A DNA stretch of 64,000 nt from the NCBI GenBank assembly GCA_030549205.1, contig JAUKTV010000005.1, forward strand, positions 1,550,001 through 1,614,000, written 5' to 3'. The DNA is from Apiosordaria backusii (lineage: Eukaryota; Ascomycota; Sordariomycetes; Sordariales; Lasiosphaeriaceae). Position numbers and translations under genes: made by a program. Below the pieces are notes generated by a model, which saw only the letters and a list, made by a program, of their open reading frames with translations, did no database searches and was not told the DNA's origin. Shown here in pieces: positions 50,996-63,029 of the stretch (positions within the stretch are counted from its first letter, which is position 1; the number at the start of each line of letters is the position of its first letter).

Positions 50996-52842
50996 ATATC
51001 CCCACCAAAAACTTCATAACAACGGACCTGGCGGGCAGGAAATTTTACGACTTTTGTTCACGGCGGTTCGCTTGGGGTTTAACGGTTACTCGGATATTTA
51101 TGGCTACGTCTCTGGGAAATGGGATCGTTTTTCAGCACGGTGTAGCATAGGGATCGGAAGCGCTCCAGGATTCCTTAGATCGGAATTGCATCAAGATACG
51201 AACAGAAACGCCGCTCCGCCCGGCAGCCCGGAGCATGGAGATGTGATACCACAATAAAGTCAGCATGCCCAAACTGATGACGTGACGAGAACCTTGATGG
51301 AATTGGGGGCGGAGTGTCATGTCGGCCGCGGAAGGCAAAGGAACCACGCAGGTCAAGACAGAAATCCAAAACGATACCCAATGTACTGTGCCAGTTTTGA
51401 TTCAAGTGCGGTGCTGGATAGGAGAACTGCCAAACTAATGACATCACCTTTGGGAACCGCGCGACCACGCGTTAAGCGTACACAGTAGAGAAAAAGGTCT
51501 ATTCTCAATATACCAAGATGTGAGGCTCTGGTATCGCTGGAGCGTATCAGCACCCTCCCCGTAGCAATCTACGCCAGGTGGTTGTAGTGGTCGTACGCTT
51601 CCCTGTACAAAGTCGGGGTCTCTTTGTCACTGAATCTTTATCCATTGTTCGATACGGTCTTCCAGCATGCGAACCCCGATAAAGAGAGCAACTGTGTAAT
51701 CCTCATGCTACTGATTCCAAGACACCGGGTCATTCCGGAGGATCAGGTCTCGGCCCTGAGGTGAGTTGGCAAGGAGCCACACACAGGTGTTGATATTGGT
51801 ACCCAAATAAACGTGGAGAGACAGGCAAAATCAACCACAGTCCCAAAAGCCTTCATGTGTCCGCATCAAGAAAGCAGAGGATCGTTGCCCTGTCCGGCAA
51901 GTGCCGTTTGCCTCTTGCCACTGGATCTTGACGTTGCCAAGACCGGGAAGCCTGGGGAAAGTGTGGGATGCTGACAGTCTGCGAGGTCAAAACATGGGAG
52001 GACGATGCCATCTGGAACGTCAAAACCGAGGGTTCACCTTGTTTATAAACCCGTCAGGATGTCAAGTCTTCAAGGTCTTTTTCCAACTCCAATTCGAACA
52101 AACACAGCAAGTGGATCTGGCCGATTGGTTATCCGCGGTGTTGATCGGAAACTTTTATTAGCCCTCGTGGAACCTTTTCAACCGAACGGGGCTTGAAGAG
52201 TTGGGAGCGATCCTTGAATTTTTTACCGTGATCTTCACCCGGCCGGTGATAACCATTTCAAGGGGGCGGCAAATCCCACGTAAAAACTGAGCTTGAAACT
52301 TCGGTTGAGAATGAAGCTACCGGGCACAAATAGAGTTTGAACACACCTGTCAAACCCTCAGTTATGGATTAGACTTGCGGTGACGGCTGCGGCATGTGAG
52401 AGTAACAGCCACAACGCATCCTGGGGCCCCGTTGATGCGATTCCAGGCAAAATCCTGCCACAGGAAAATGGCTCCCATTCGGCCGTCACTATCAGAGAAA
52501 GAAAAAGACTGGAGCCTCGGGCTTAACCGGCAACGGCATTGCTGTTAGCGCTGCTGCGCCGGCCAGTGATAAGGCTGGAAATGGAGCAAAAGGGCAGCGG
52601 ATGGCTGGCGATGGCCCGTGCTCAGCACTGACAAGGGGCGCCGGGAAGACTCGCAGAGCTCAAAAGCTGGTCACTTCCAAGGCCCACTTGCGAATTTTTT
52701 TCCCTCTCCCCCCCAAACCCTCTCGTCCGCAGAATTTAATTCTCGCGACCTCCCCATCTCCTCCCGTTTCCAATCTCTCACCGCAGAGATCTCTCCACTC
52801 ATTCTTTTCTAATCGAGGCCGACTTGATCAGAAATCTTCAAA
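50996..52842. promoter_or_regulatory. Long intergenic region ending in the pyrimidine-rich promoter of the ADP/ATP carrier
   Basis: About 1.85 kb without a supportable gene; the open frames present are short and lack protein character. The last ~160 bases (52680-52842) are strongly CT-rich with long C and T runs, typical of promoters and leaders of very highly expressed fungal genes. I see no repeat or transposon trace in the remainder. Confidence 0.5.
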
Positions 52843-54435
52843 ATGTCTGACGTTAAGCCGCACGTTTTGGGCATGCCCGTAAGTCAACCTCTTTACCGCC
52901 ATCATCTCCGTTAATTCCCTCGCATCCGTCAACGCCGGCGCCCACGAACCCCTCAGAGCTTTGTCGTCATGACTTCCATCATCAATTGACTTGGCCGTCT
53001 CGGAGTAATGGTTTTTTGATTGATGTCCGAATATGATGGCAAGGGGCTCAGGTTTTGTCGGGCACCAGTTGCAGCAGATACGATACCCCTCCAACGGGAC
53101 GATATCAGAAGTGTGCGCAGCTTTGCTAACATATTATTCAACAGCCCTTCGTGGTGGACTTCTTGAGTACGTAGTACCCGCAACCAACGACCGTTCGAAG
53201 ACATCGGCTTCCTCTTCCTTGAGAGATGCTGGGTGTTGGATATTCTCGCTGCGCCGCAGTTGGTTCGACCTCAAAGTGTGGCAGGATGCTGACGATATAC
53301 TTTAGTGGGTGGTGTCTCCGCCGCCGTCTCGAAGACCGCTGCTGCTCCTATCGAGCGCATCAAGCTTCTCGTCCAGAACCAGGTACGTTCTTCTCCGGCA
53401 CACTTTTGCCCTGCCTGATTGCCCTCCTGTGGGGGGCTGGAGATGCATGTGCAACAGTAGATCAATCTGATTTCCGCTGTCACGTGCAGACGCCTTCAGC
53501 CCTCCCTGGGAAGCGGAGGGTCCCGCAACCACCACATATCTGACGGATTGCTAACAACCTCCCAGGATGAGATGATCAAGGCCGGCCGCCTCGACCGCCG
53601 CTATGCTGGTATCACCGACTGCTTCAAGCGTGTCGTCGCTGAGGAGGGTGTCATGTCCCTGTGGCGTGGCAACACCGCCAACGTCATCCGTTACTTCCCT
53701 ACCCAAGCCCTGAACTTCGCTTTCCGTGACAAGTTCAAGAAGATGTTCGGCTACAAGAAGGACAAGGATGGCTACGCCAAGTGGATGGCTGGTAACCTTG
53801 CCTCCGGTGGTGTAAGTTTTGGCCTGCATTCGGAGCACATTGGTGTTTCATGCTGACATTTCTCCCTTTAGGCCGCTGGTGCCACTTCCCTCCTCTTCGT
53901 CTACTCCCTTGACTACGCCCGTACCCGTCTTGCCAACGACTCCAAGTCTGCCAAGAGCGGTGGTGCCCGCCAGTTCAACGGTCTCATTGACGTCTACAAG
54001 AAGACCCTTGCCGCTGACGGCATCCGCGGTCTCTACCGTGGCTTCGGTCCCTCCGTTGCCGGTATCGTCGTCTACCGCGGTCTCTACTTCGGCATGTACG
54101 ACTCCATCAAGCCCGTCCTCCTTGTTGGTGACCTCCAGAACAACTTCCTTGCCTCTTTCGCCCTCGGTTGGTGCGTCACCACCGGTGCCGGTATCGCCTC
54201 GTACCCCCTTGATACCGTCCGTCGTCGCATGATGATGACTTCCGGTGAGGCCGTCAAGTACAAGAGCTCTTTCGATGCCTTCCAGCAGATCGTTGCCAAG
54301 GAGGGTGTCAAGTCCCTCTTCAAGGGTGCCGGTGCCAACATCCTCCGTGGTGTTGCCGGTGCTGGTGTCTTGTCCATCTATGACCAGCTCCAGGTTCTCA
54401 TGTTCGGCAAGGCCTTCAAGGGCGGCTCCGGCTAA
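52843..54435 (+). CDS. aac: Mitochondrial ADP/ATP carrier
   Basis: The exons are 52843-52878, 53145-53166, 53306-53382, 53566-53811 and 53872-54435, giving 314 aa. The second exon is a 22-nt micro-exon (PFVVDFL) flanked by a 266-nt and a 139-nt intron, so gene finders may lose the N terminus. The nucleotide-carrier signature RRRMMM is present, together with three mitochondrial-carrier repeats with Px(D/E)xx(K/R) motifs (PIERIK, SLDYAR, PLDTVR; the middle has Ser in place of Pro). It exchanges cytosolic ADP for matrix ATP across the inner membrane. The later exons use strongly C-ending codons, consistent with very high expression. Confidence 0.97.
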
Positions 54436-55105
54436 ATGCACCTAGCCACTGTACAAAAACAAACAATGATGGGGAAGGATGGTGGCGGTTTGGGGGACAG
54501 AAGAGATGGGTAGACAGGATGGATCCGTTCGTGGCCGCATGGACGTGCTGGGACGGTGGAAAAACACTTGCGGGTTAAAATTGGGCATGTCTGGCGTTAT
54601 GGGACGCGGATGGGCCGAGGGTTACTCGCTGTAATTTATACTCTTTCAGCCATTCCTGGTGTATTCCTCGTCACGATGGGATTGCTTTGCCACTCCTGGC
54701 TATTTCCTTTTGGTTGCATGCGAATCATAGATCCTTGACAGTACTGAATTTGTGATTTTAGAGTAACTGGTCTTGTAATCGCTTGCCCGTGAAACGCTGA
54801 TGACATGCTTCCATGTGAAGTAGAGACTTTTTTTCCAGGTCTCAACACCAAGTTGGCTAACGATCTGTGAGAGACATATGTGTAGGTTATGATGCTACAA
54901 CTAGCAAGCGGTTATGTTACGTAATTGGCCAGCCGCGACGCGCTTTCCAACTTCAACCTTTCACCTCCAAAATCAACAATTGATTGCCCCCAACCACAGC
55001 TTTGTCTTTGCTACGACACTTACCAACCCATCTTCAATTTCCTTCGAGCCACCGCTCATCAGTCCTCAGAAATCGACGTTTGTTGACTTGCTTCAGAAAA
55101 TCAAC
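54436..55105. other. Intergenic
   Basis: The 3' flank of the carrier gene and the promoter/leader of the CENP-X gene, both on the plus strand. The CENP-X frame stays open upstream to an ATG at 54914, but residues from there to 55105 lack conserved character. Confidence 0.5.
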
Positions 55106-55600
55106 ATGCCGCCAAAACAGTCCACTGGCTCTGGCGGGCGCGGTCGACCAGGTGCAGCCGCAAGCAAGTCCGGCGCTGTTTCCAAGACAGCAGCAAATAC
55201 AAGCAAACGCGCGACAGGCAAGACCAGTACTACTTCAGCAACTGGTCGTGGAAGTGGTGCGAACAAGAAGCAAAAGACAATTACCCTCGACGATGATGAT
55301 GACGATGCCAACAGAGGCCAAGCACAACCAGAGGGCGAAGACCAGGAGATGGCAGAGGAAGAGGACGAGGAGGAGGACGAGAGGGAGTCGATCCCACCTG
55401 ATCTACTCTCGAGGATAGTTCACGAACTGTTTGAGCACAAGGAGACCAAGATCACCAAGGACGCTAACAACGCCTTGTCGGGGTACATTGATGTTTTTGT
55501 GAGAGAAGCCATCGCGCGGGCTGCGCAAAAGAGGAGGGGAGGGTTTTTGGAAGTGGAGGATTTGGAGAAGATTGCGCCGCAGTTGGTTTTGGATCTTTGA
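55106..55600 (+). CDS. mhf2: CENP-X / MHF2 histone-fold protein
   Basis: A 164-aa intronless gene from the ATG at 55106 (MPPKQSTGSGGRGRPG). An earlier in-frame ATG at 54914 would add 64 residues; it is less likely because the later Met starts the usual basic, disordered arm. After a Lys/Ser/Thr-rich arm and an acidic run (DDDDDD, then EEEDEEED), the C terminus is a histone fold: PPDLLSRIVHELFEHKETKI, a central helix YIDVFVREAIARAAQ, and FLEVEDLEKIAPQLVLDL. With MHF1/CENP-S it forms a tetramer that binds DNA for the FANCM-type translocase and the inner kinetochore. The N-terminal extension is longer than in animal CENP-X, as is common in filamentous fungi. Confidence 0.88.
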   Translation: MPPKQSTGSGGRGRPGAAASKSGAVSKTAANTSKRATGKTSTTSATGRGSGANKKQKTITLDDDDDDANRGQAQPEGEDQEMAEEEDEEEDERESIPPDLLSRIVHELFEHKETKITKDANNALSGYIDVFVREAIARAAQKRRGGFLEVEDLEKIAPQLVLDL

Positions 55601-57813
55601 AGATGGGGTTACGATACGATATCAACGCCAGGCCGGCATCGACATCACACTAGCGCGACGAGGCTGAAGTATACAAATACGAAGTGGAGCAGTGAACGCG
55701 AGGCTATTAATACAGTATCACAAGGGCAAGGCAAGGTGGGTAGCTGCCGACAACATGGTTCACAGCAGTGGAAGGTCGAAATGATCATGGAAAAAAAGAA
55801 CAAGGGCTTTCCAATCCGGTACATCCGGGCGATCATCTCTTCAGATGCCGGCAATCAAGGAACGGAACAGGTTGGGTGTTTAAGCCGGGGCCAATACCGG
55901 TGCAGGAGGTTGATGTTTCTTGGCCCTTTGCTTTGTTGTTTCTGCTTATCTAGGGTTGGGCTATGTTGGGATAGGAAAAGAAGATTGCGATGTTCTAGAG
56001 AAGGCCTATGGACTTGTAGTAGGGTTAGCGTGGAGAGGAGATGGTGCAAAAGGCGAAGCAGTAAGAGACCCCTCTACGAAAAAAAAAAGTAATAATAGAA
56101 TCAAGTCTCCAGACATGACTCTCTTGATGGCACCTTGACACAGAACGACACCAAAACATGAATCGAAGGAGTTAGTTCGGATGAGAAGCTCAGGAAATGA
56201 TGGTTTCCGCCACCACCCATGAGCATCACCAGAGTCGGTGCGTATGCATGTTTGGTAGATCCTGTTGAATCTTGGGGCCTTTCAATGAGAAACAAAAACG
56301 ACGCTGTGAATAATCCTCCTTGCTTTTGCTGTGATGTTTCGACAAGGTGACTTGCTGTTACGGCTTCTGCACTCCGGAGGGGAGCCAAGACATGGAGTTG
56401 TTGCCATGGACAAATAACCCAGAAGCGCCGACAAGATGTCGCAGAACTGTGGGCGCAAATCGTGGTAAAGTATTTTGTCGCTGGCGAGCCGAGGCGCTTG
56501 GGCGAGAAGGCTGAAACTCAGAGGTGTTTGACATGCGTCACAGAACCCGCACTCTGTGGCAGCAGAAGCCCGTGCTCTGGTGGGCGGCCCCCCTGTCAAC
56601 CCCTGTTCGACCCTGTCTTTTTTCCTGGAGAGCCACAGAGCCTCTACGGTCACCCGCTCTTCCAGCGGGCGCGAACTGGCAACGGCAAACCTTATTTCGG
56701 CTCCAGCTGTGTCCGAATTTCTCCCATGCTGGCCACGGCCGCCCCAGGCCCACGATGGCGGCAACCGCTGTGGCTTGCTCCCCGGCTGGCGATGGCACTG
56801 GACCAGAGGCTTCATCGACGGCCGGCACTTGCAGCTTCCTTTCACCACGGCGTTTATCCTCTCGTGCTCGCTGTCTTGATTTTGCATTTCCTTGACTAAG
56901 ACCTGGCCACGCAACAATAAGCCCACGACAAGCCGACAGGTTATTCCAAGACCAACAAAGCCACACGGATGACAGTGACATCCGGGCGGCTGCTATGAAT
57001 ATATACGACATTGACAGGGTGCTAACGAAGAGCCACAGGTACTGGCGTAGCCAAGCAAGGGAAATGTATTGGTGAAACGCCGCATCGAGGCGGGGCGAGA
57101 TGGCCTGTTCCCAGCAGTCTGGGAACAGCGAGATCTCATCCATGTCCCCTCAAAACACCATCCCATGATCAAGGGCAAACACACAGACGAGCCCATGACG
57201 CGCTGTCAGCGAGATCAATTGCAAGTTGCAAACGTGAACAAGATCTCGGACAGCATTGATCCTTGATATAAGCTAATTTCCTGTCTGTTTTTCTGGTGGT
57301 ATCGCAGGTTTCCAAGCCTAGCGCCGAGAGGTTGCGGTCAAAACGTCGAGACGTTTCAAAGACCTCACCTTGGACCCCCCGGCCCTTGCAACCACCCCCT
57401 GTCCCCCCTACCATTCGGATGTCTCGAGATGCGATGCGGGTGGATGCGTGGATGCGTGCGCGGGGGGTGCACCTTCGGACGATCCTTCACTTTCCCGCCG
57501 GAACCATCTTCATGCTTTAAATCATGGCACATCCCAGACCTCCTGGCCTGGCCTTCTCTTTTTTCCTCTTCATCTGTCCATAGTATTCAGTTCAGGTGTC
57601 GTCCTGTTTTCTTAATCTTCTTCTTCTCTCTTCTCTTCTTCGCCGTCAACCATTCTTTTGACCTTATACCAACACCAGGCTAGACCTGTAATATTCACAA
57701 GCGCCAGTCGCTTTATTTTCAAACAAAAACCTACAATCACTCTCTTTCTCGACGAGCCGGACACTCACTTCAATCTCCTTTTTTATCTTTAAACAACACA
57801 CACATATCTCAAA
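55601..57813. promoter_or_regulatory. Long intergenic region ending in the pyrimidine-rich leader of the cupredoxin-like gene
   Basis: About 2.2 kb with no supportable gene; several overlapping frames on both strands (for example 56282-57143 -) have no recognisable content. The last 260 bases (57545-57805) are strongly CT-rich, like promoters of abundant fungal secreted proteins. A short AC repeat ends at 57800. Confidence 0.5.
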
Positions 57814-58529
57814 ATGCAGTTCACAACACTTGTCCTTGCCGCTCTCACGAGCCTGGCCTCCGCTCAAAGAACCTGGGTTGTCTCCGTTGCTGGAAACGGC
57901 AGCCTCACCTTCTCTCCCGACAACATCAAGGCCGCCCCTGGCGAGTTTGTTCAGTTCCAGTTCCTCGCTGGCAACCACACCGTCACCCAGTCCACCTTTG
58001 ACAAGCCATGCCAGCCCATCGCCATGCACAGCAACGCTACTGGCTTCCACTCTGGCTTCCAGCCCGTGGCTGCCTCGGCCTCGATGGGCATGATCCCCAC
58101 CTACACCATTCAGATCAACAACACCAACCCTCTCTGGCTTTACTGCGCTCAGGGCCGTCACTGCGAGAACGGCATGTCCATGGTCATTAACGAGCCGTAT
58201 GTTCTATCTCCCTGCACACGTTAACTCAGGATCTCATAACTAACATGTTGAACAGAGCAACCAACCCCAACCGGACCCTCACCAACTACAAGGCCCTCGC
58301 GGCTCAGGCTCAAACCATCCTCCCCGGCGGCAGCGCCTCTGGCGGCCAGACCGGCAGCACCGACTCCCCCAACACTACTCCCAGCGGCACCACCCCCGAC
58401 TCGGGAACCGCTCCCGGCACCGAGACCTCCGGCTCCGCTTCCCCAAGCGTCACCGCCGGTGCTGGCATGCTCGCCGCGCCAGGGACATTTGTTCTCCTCG
58501 CCGCCGGTGCCGTTGCCATGCTCCTTTAA
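57814..58529 (+). CDS. Cupredoxin-like serine-rich secreted protein, GPI-type
   Basis: The exons are 57814-58196 and 58256-58529 (59-nt intron), giving 218 aa. A signal peptide (MQFTTLVLAALTSLASA) precedes one cupredoxin domain with likely copper ligands: His in GNHTVTQ, Cys in LYCAQGRHC, then His and Met in that same loop (RHCENGMSM). A Ser/Thr/Gly-rich stalk and a hydrophobic C terminus (GTFVLLAAGAVAMLL) follow, typical of GPI-anchored extracellular serine-rich proteins of this family. It probably sits at the plasma membrane or wall and may bind copper; an enzyme activity is not implied. The CT-rich leader suggests strong expression. Confidence 0.87.
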
Positions 58530-59095
58530 TATCTTCCCTGCCATCATATTTTTTGCTGGATGGGGATATTATTAGAGTGATGTCGAGAATTTTTTCAATT
58601 TCAAAAGGGGAACGGGGAGGATTAATAATTTTCTAAAAGATGGGATAGGGTCCGATTTTATACACAAGAGGGTTCAGAGGCTAGCCCTCAGGTTGAGGGG
58701 TGGGGAGGGATGATTGATACCAAAGCCTGGTGAATGGAGTCGTCTTTTTTGTTGTTGATTTTCACTTCTTTCTTGAAAGACACATGATGTACGAGGGGGG
58801 ATATCTGGTCATGAGATTCATGTGTACATATTGTTGCATGATATCCCCCGGTGTTCTTTGCTTGGTGCGTTGGATCAAGTGTTATTTATTGCATTAGCTG
58901 TATTAAAATTTTATGTGATGTTGTTGATGGTACTTTTTGGTCGAACAATTTGCAAGGTGTGATCTCGAAAATGCAATTCGATTTCTCTCAAAGCTTGAAA
59001 TAGGTTGGGCAAAAAAAGCCCATGTATGATACCGACAAGTTTTTTCCCTCAGAAAATGCCAAAAGGAAATTCACCCAGATCCCATCGTACAGCTC
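58530..59095. other. Intergenic, convergent 3' ends
   Basis: The 3' flanks of the cupredoxin-like gene (+) and the cytochrome-b5-like gene (-). It is AT-rich between 58550 and 58920 with no gene. Confidence 0.5.
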
Positions 59096-60026
59096 TTATT
59101 CCTCCTTGGCCCCCGGAATCTTCCTCACCTTCCTCCCCTTCGCGGCAGTCTCACACAGCGGCCTCCTCGGCTCGGTCCCCGGCCACCCCTTGGGCATCTT
59201 GACGTACCCAACCCTCCTGTACTTGTCACTCTTGGCAAAGAAGTCCACCCAGTGCTTCAGCCCGTCGTGAACCTTCTTGAGCGCCTCCTCTCTCTCCTTC
59301 GTCTTGAGCTCCCTCAGATCTTGGCGGGACCAGTGCTTGTCGACGTTGGGATCGTCCAGAGGGAGGTACATCTCCTCTACTCCCCTCATGTCAGGCGATC
59401 TGTCTTCAGCAAAACAGCCAGTGACGTAGGCACGGGCGGCGTCGCAGCCGGCAAAGTAGTGGTAGGAGCCCCCGGGGCCGTAGGTGCGGGGGTTGGAGGA
59501 GACGTCGTAGATGGTCCAGTTGATGGCGAGGTAGATGGGGAGGTTGGGGTCGGTGCCGTCGTAGAGGGCGAGCTCGGAGGGGGTGAGGTAGAGGGGCCCT
59601 CTCTAGACAGAATTGTTAGTCACGGAAGACATTAGGGGTACCCTAAAAGGGGCTCAGGGGCAGACGAACAATGAGCTCCTTGTAGTAAGCTTTAGTTAAA
59701 TACTTTGGTGGGTTGGACATGCCCCAAAAGAACGTCTCGCCATTAGAAACGAGGTAGCTCAACCCGCAAGAAGCAAGGAACAAGAAAGAGACGACGCGGA
59801 CAATGTCCAGTGCGATGTTCCAGCCATCGTAGTCGTCTTCTTCTTCGGCAGCTTTGGATTTTTTCTTTTTGGATTTTGGTTGCTTTTGCACCGCTGTCTT
59901 CTTTTTGGTGTCGTCGGAATCCGAAGAAAGTGTCTGGACTCTTTTGAGGGCTTGTTCGGTTTCTGAGGCAGATGAATCCTTGGACTCGGGCTTGCGCCGC
60001 CGGACTGTGGGTTCGGGGGAGGCCAT
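59096..60026 (-). CDS. Membrane-anchored cytochrome b5-like heme/steroid-binding (MAPR-type) protein
   Basis: The exons are 60026-59670 and 59602-59096, giving 287 aa. Exon 1 encodes a Lys/Ser-rich cytosolic arm and one membrane helix (VRVVSFLFLASCGLSYLV). Exon 2 begins RGPLYLTPSELALYDGTDP and continues with the MAPR pattern (PIYLAI, IYDVS, YGPGGSYHYFAG, DAARAYV). Proteins of this family bind heme through tyrosines rather than the two histidines of true cytochrome b5 and often support ER cytochrome P450s. The splice donor used is GTTCGT, a weak site; it is chosen because it is the only GT before the TAG that keeps both exons in phase. A long helical tail rich in Lys, Arg and Glu follows the domain. 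Confidence 0.83.
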
Positions 60027-60885
60027 TTGGATTTACAAGACTCAGTGAAGGATTGGTCACGAGTAGTTCATTCAATTGGTGTTTTAGCGACGAGAGACTG
60101 GCAAAGATACAGTGCGAAAATAAGAGAAAGAGAAAGTCCGGTATGGCCAGATCTCCAACGTCTTTAACCGGTCATGCGAGGCTGAGAAGGTGGGATGGAC
60201 GGAGGGATGGGAATTGACGGTCCGCGATTGCTGGATCAGTGACCTCACCCCCTGTGCTCTGCTTCGGTAAGCCGTTCCGTAATCTTGGATTGGACCGTGC
60301 TGGGCTATCTGGGCACGTCGAGAAGCGAGGCTGCAGCAGTGCAGAAGACTGATAACCCCACTTTGGCGAGTGTGCTTGGTAGCTCACGCGTCGCCCATAG
60401 CAACTCCCCACACCAAGGTTCGCCGGGTTATGGTTGGCCAAAATGCTGAAGAAAGCTGGGCAGGTCAGTGGTAAATACGGCAACCCTGTAAATTAACACG
60501 CCTTTAACACACTCTGCCTCTGTCTGCCCCCGGTTCGATCAGTGGGACAATTTCCAGATTATCAATCCCCCAAGATTGCGATCACGACTTTTATGACTGA
60601 CCTTACCATTACATGGCATCGGCCCTTGCTGTCGCACATTTCACTGATACCAACAAAATCGCTCATGCTGCACGTCTAACAAACTTTTACACCCGTACAT
60701 TATCGATCCGAACCCCCGAATGCAAACGAGTAAATAGACTTCGACGCACGGAAAAGGACCCTCCCACCACACAGCACCACCCCCAAAGATAAAGACAGCA
60801 CGCTGTCGTCATTCGCGCACCCAGCAGTCCTTGACAGAATCGCTTTGCATGACACCACAATAACATATATCTACCATACTCGACC
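60027..60885. other. Divergent promoter region
   Basis: Between the cytochrome-b5-like gene (-) and the coiled-coil gene (+). A sequence GGTTCGATC near 60533-60541 resembles a tRNA T-loop, but no matching T stem or A box surrounds it. No gene. Confidence 0.5.
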
Positions 60886-63029
60886 ATGTCCATGCCGTCG
60901 AGTCCTGCCGGTGGCGGCACCACCACCACAAAGCCCCTCCAACCAATGTCGCATAACCCACAACGCGAGCGCGAATCCGCTCTCTTCTCACCGTCCCAGA
61001 GCAGAGGGCGCGGCCTCACTCTCGGAGCCGTCGACAACGCGCGCGACAGCTCCGTTCACGAAAAGATTAACCAGTTCAACTCGCTTGCCGTGCAATCAAA
61101 ACAACTCGAGCGCAAGACCGCCGATGCCGCCCTAAAGCGCGCCATGCTCGGTCGGGAGGAGGCCGAGAGCGAGATGCGCCGTTACCGCGACGAGTGTAGA
61201 ATGCTCAGGAGGGCAGTCGAGGAAGGCAGAGAAAGAGAGCGGAAAGTGGGTGAGAGGCTGGAGACCGTGATGGTATGTTGACGCTGTTTCCCCAACTGCT
61301 GATCCGAGCCAAGAGAACAAAGACTAATGCGGGAATAAACAAACAGGAGAGCTACGGACGCGCAAAGGAGACACACGAACACACCAAAGAACTCTGGGAG
61401 AAGGAGATTCGCCGCGCCCGAAAGGAAACCTTCAAGACTCAGAGCGCCTTTGTCAAGCTCCAGGAGGAGCTCAAATCTTCTCGGATAGCCCACAAGTCGA
61501 CCGAGGAAGAGCTCCATCGCGAGAAACAGCTGTGCTCTGAACGGGCACAGGAAGCATTTACTGTCAAATACCAGCTTGTTGCACTTCAGGGACAACTCGA
61601 CCAAGCCCTCGAAAAGATCAAGTCCCTCGAACAAGAACGAGACTCCTTCAAGAAAATGGCCGAACAAGAGCAGCAACTCCGGCTCATTGCCGAAGAAAGC
61701 AAACGTCCCGCATCCGACGACGAGAGAATTACGCCTCGTAAGCGACCACGGACATCCTCGATCAGCTCATCATCATCCGACGTACCCGATTTCGAGGAGA
61801 TTACCCGGCTCTGGCAATGGGAGAAGCAGCGGGCCGACAGGGCGGTCCAGCAAGTGCAATTCCTCGAGACAGAATGCCGGTTAAGAGTTTGCGCAGCGGC
61901 AAAGGCCTTCCGTCGGAGCAGTTCGAGCCGAGGGAGCACGAGCACAAGCCGGCGATCTAGCCCTCGTCGCAAGCGTCCCAGTCTCCTGAGAATCGCAGAT
62001 GCTGCCGATGCCATGATCATTGGAGGAAACGCCGAGGCATCTCCAGAGCTCCCTTCACCAAAGCGTTCCAAGACCGATATGCTCAGGGAGGAGATGGGCT
62101 CACGGAATGACAGGTTCTTTACACCGGTTGAGCAACCCGTACGTTTTTCTCGCACACCGAGTGTTGAGCCGCCAGATTTCGCGATGCTTGATAAGGACAG
62201 GACATCGCTACTGTCGTTGCTCGATGCTCCCCATAGAGAGGAAAGCCCAGCGTTGACGTTTAGCATCCCCACCGTACCAGCACCTCCCCCAGCCACAGTA
62301 AGGCAGGTTCAGCAAGAGCAAGAGACTCAGCAGCAAGTCTCTGAGCCAGAATCAGATGTCGAGGTTCATAGATCGGCCCCGCATCCCGAACCATCGCCCG
62401 TGGTGCCCGTCCACCAAGAGCCCTCCCCTCGCTCAGCCGCCCCTTCAACCGACCCTCTCCCCTCTACCAAAACCCTCAGCAACGACCTTCCCCCTATGGC
62501 TCCCCGCCCTCACACGTCGACTTCCTTCCACCGCTTCCAGCAAGCAGCAGCCAAGGCGGCCCTCACCGTCGTCACCACCACAACAAAAGTCCCCTTGAAG
62601 GAAGAGAACAAGGACCCCAACCTCGCCTCCAAGATCATGAAGATGCAAAAGGAGCAACAACAATACCAGACCCCAGCCCGGGGGAATGCTTCCACCGGCT
62701 CAGCAGGGGAGAACGACTGGGACAAGCCCAGCTTCGACGTGACGAACCCGGCTCTTACCCCGACTATGACGAGGGAGGAGGCTCTAGCGCAGATAAGAGA
62801 TCGAAGAGTCCGCGCTAGGAGTGTCGGGCGTCCTGGTACTGCTGCTCAGGGTGGCACGTTGAGCAGGAAGGTCTCGACCGAGACGATTAAGAACGGATCG
62901 GGGCCGAGGGGCAGAGAGCAGGACAGGCGAGATATTAGTGTGCAGAGCGCGCCTACTGTTTTGCATGGGAGAGAGAATAGGGAGAGGAGCAGGGGTGTTG
63001 CGTCGGGTGCGAGGAGGGTCAGGAGTTGA
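60886..63029 (+). CDS. Conserved fungal coiled-coil protein, 689 aa
   Basis: The exons are 60886-61272 and 61347-63029 (74-nt phase-0 intron inside the coiled coil). After ~55 disordered residues, a long coiled coil runs from about VHEKINQFNSLAVQSKQLER to residue ~265 (KIKSLEQERDSFKKMAEQEQ), with strongly conserved-looking heptads (ALKRAMLGREEAESEMRRYR). A Ser-rich nuclear-localisation-like block follows (ITPRKRPRTSS), then Arg/Ser-rich stretches, PSPKRSKT, and a long Pro/Gln-rich region. Basic blocks suggest nuclear or spindle-pole localisation, and the N terminus recalls the fungal spindle-pole/kinetochore-associated coiled-coil group, but I cannot name an orthologue. The last ~90 residues are Arg/Gly-rich. 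Confidence 0.8.

Noticed and set aside
53848..54441. 197-codon minus-strand ORF opposite the ADP/ATP carrier
   Set aside because: It is an antisense shadow produced by the strongly C-ending codons of the carrier; the plus strand is unambiguous.
56282..57143. Overlapping long ORFs on both strands between CENP-X and the cupredoxin gene
   Set aside because: Both strands are open with mixed low-quality composition, no domain, no signal peptide and no splice-supported extension.
60533..60541. GGTTCGATC resembling a tRNA T-loop
   Set aside because: No pairing T stem, anticodon arm or A box is found around it.
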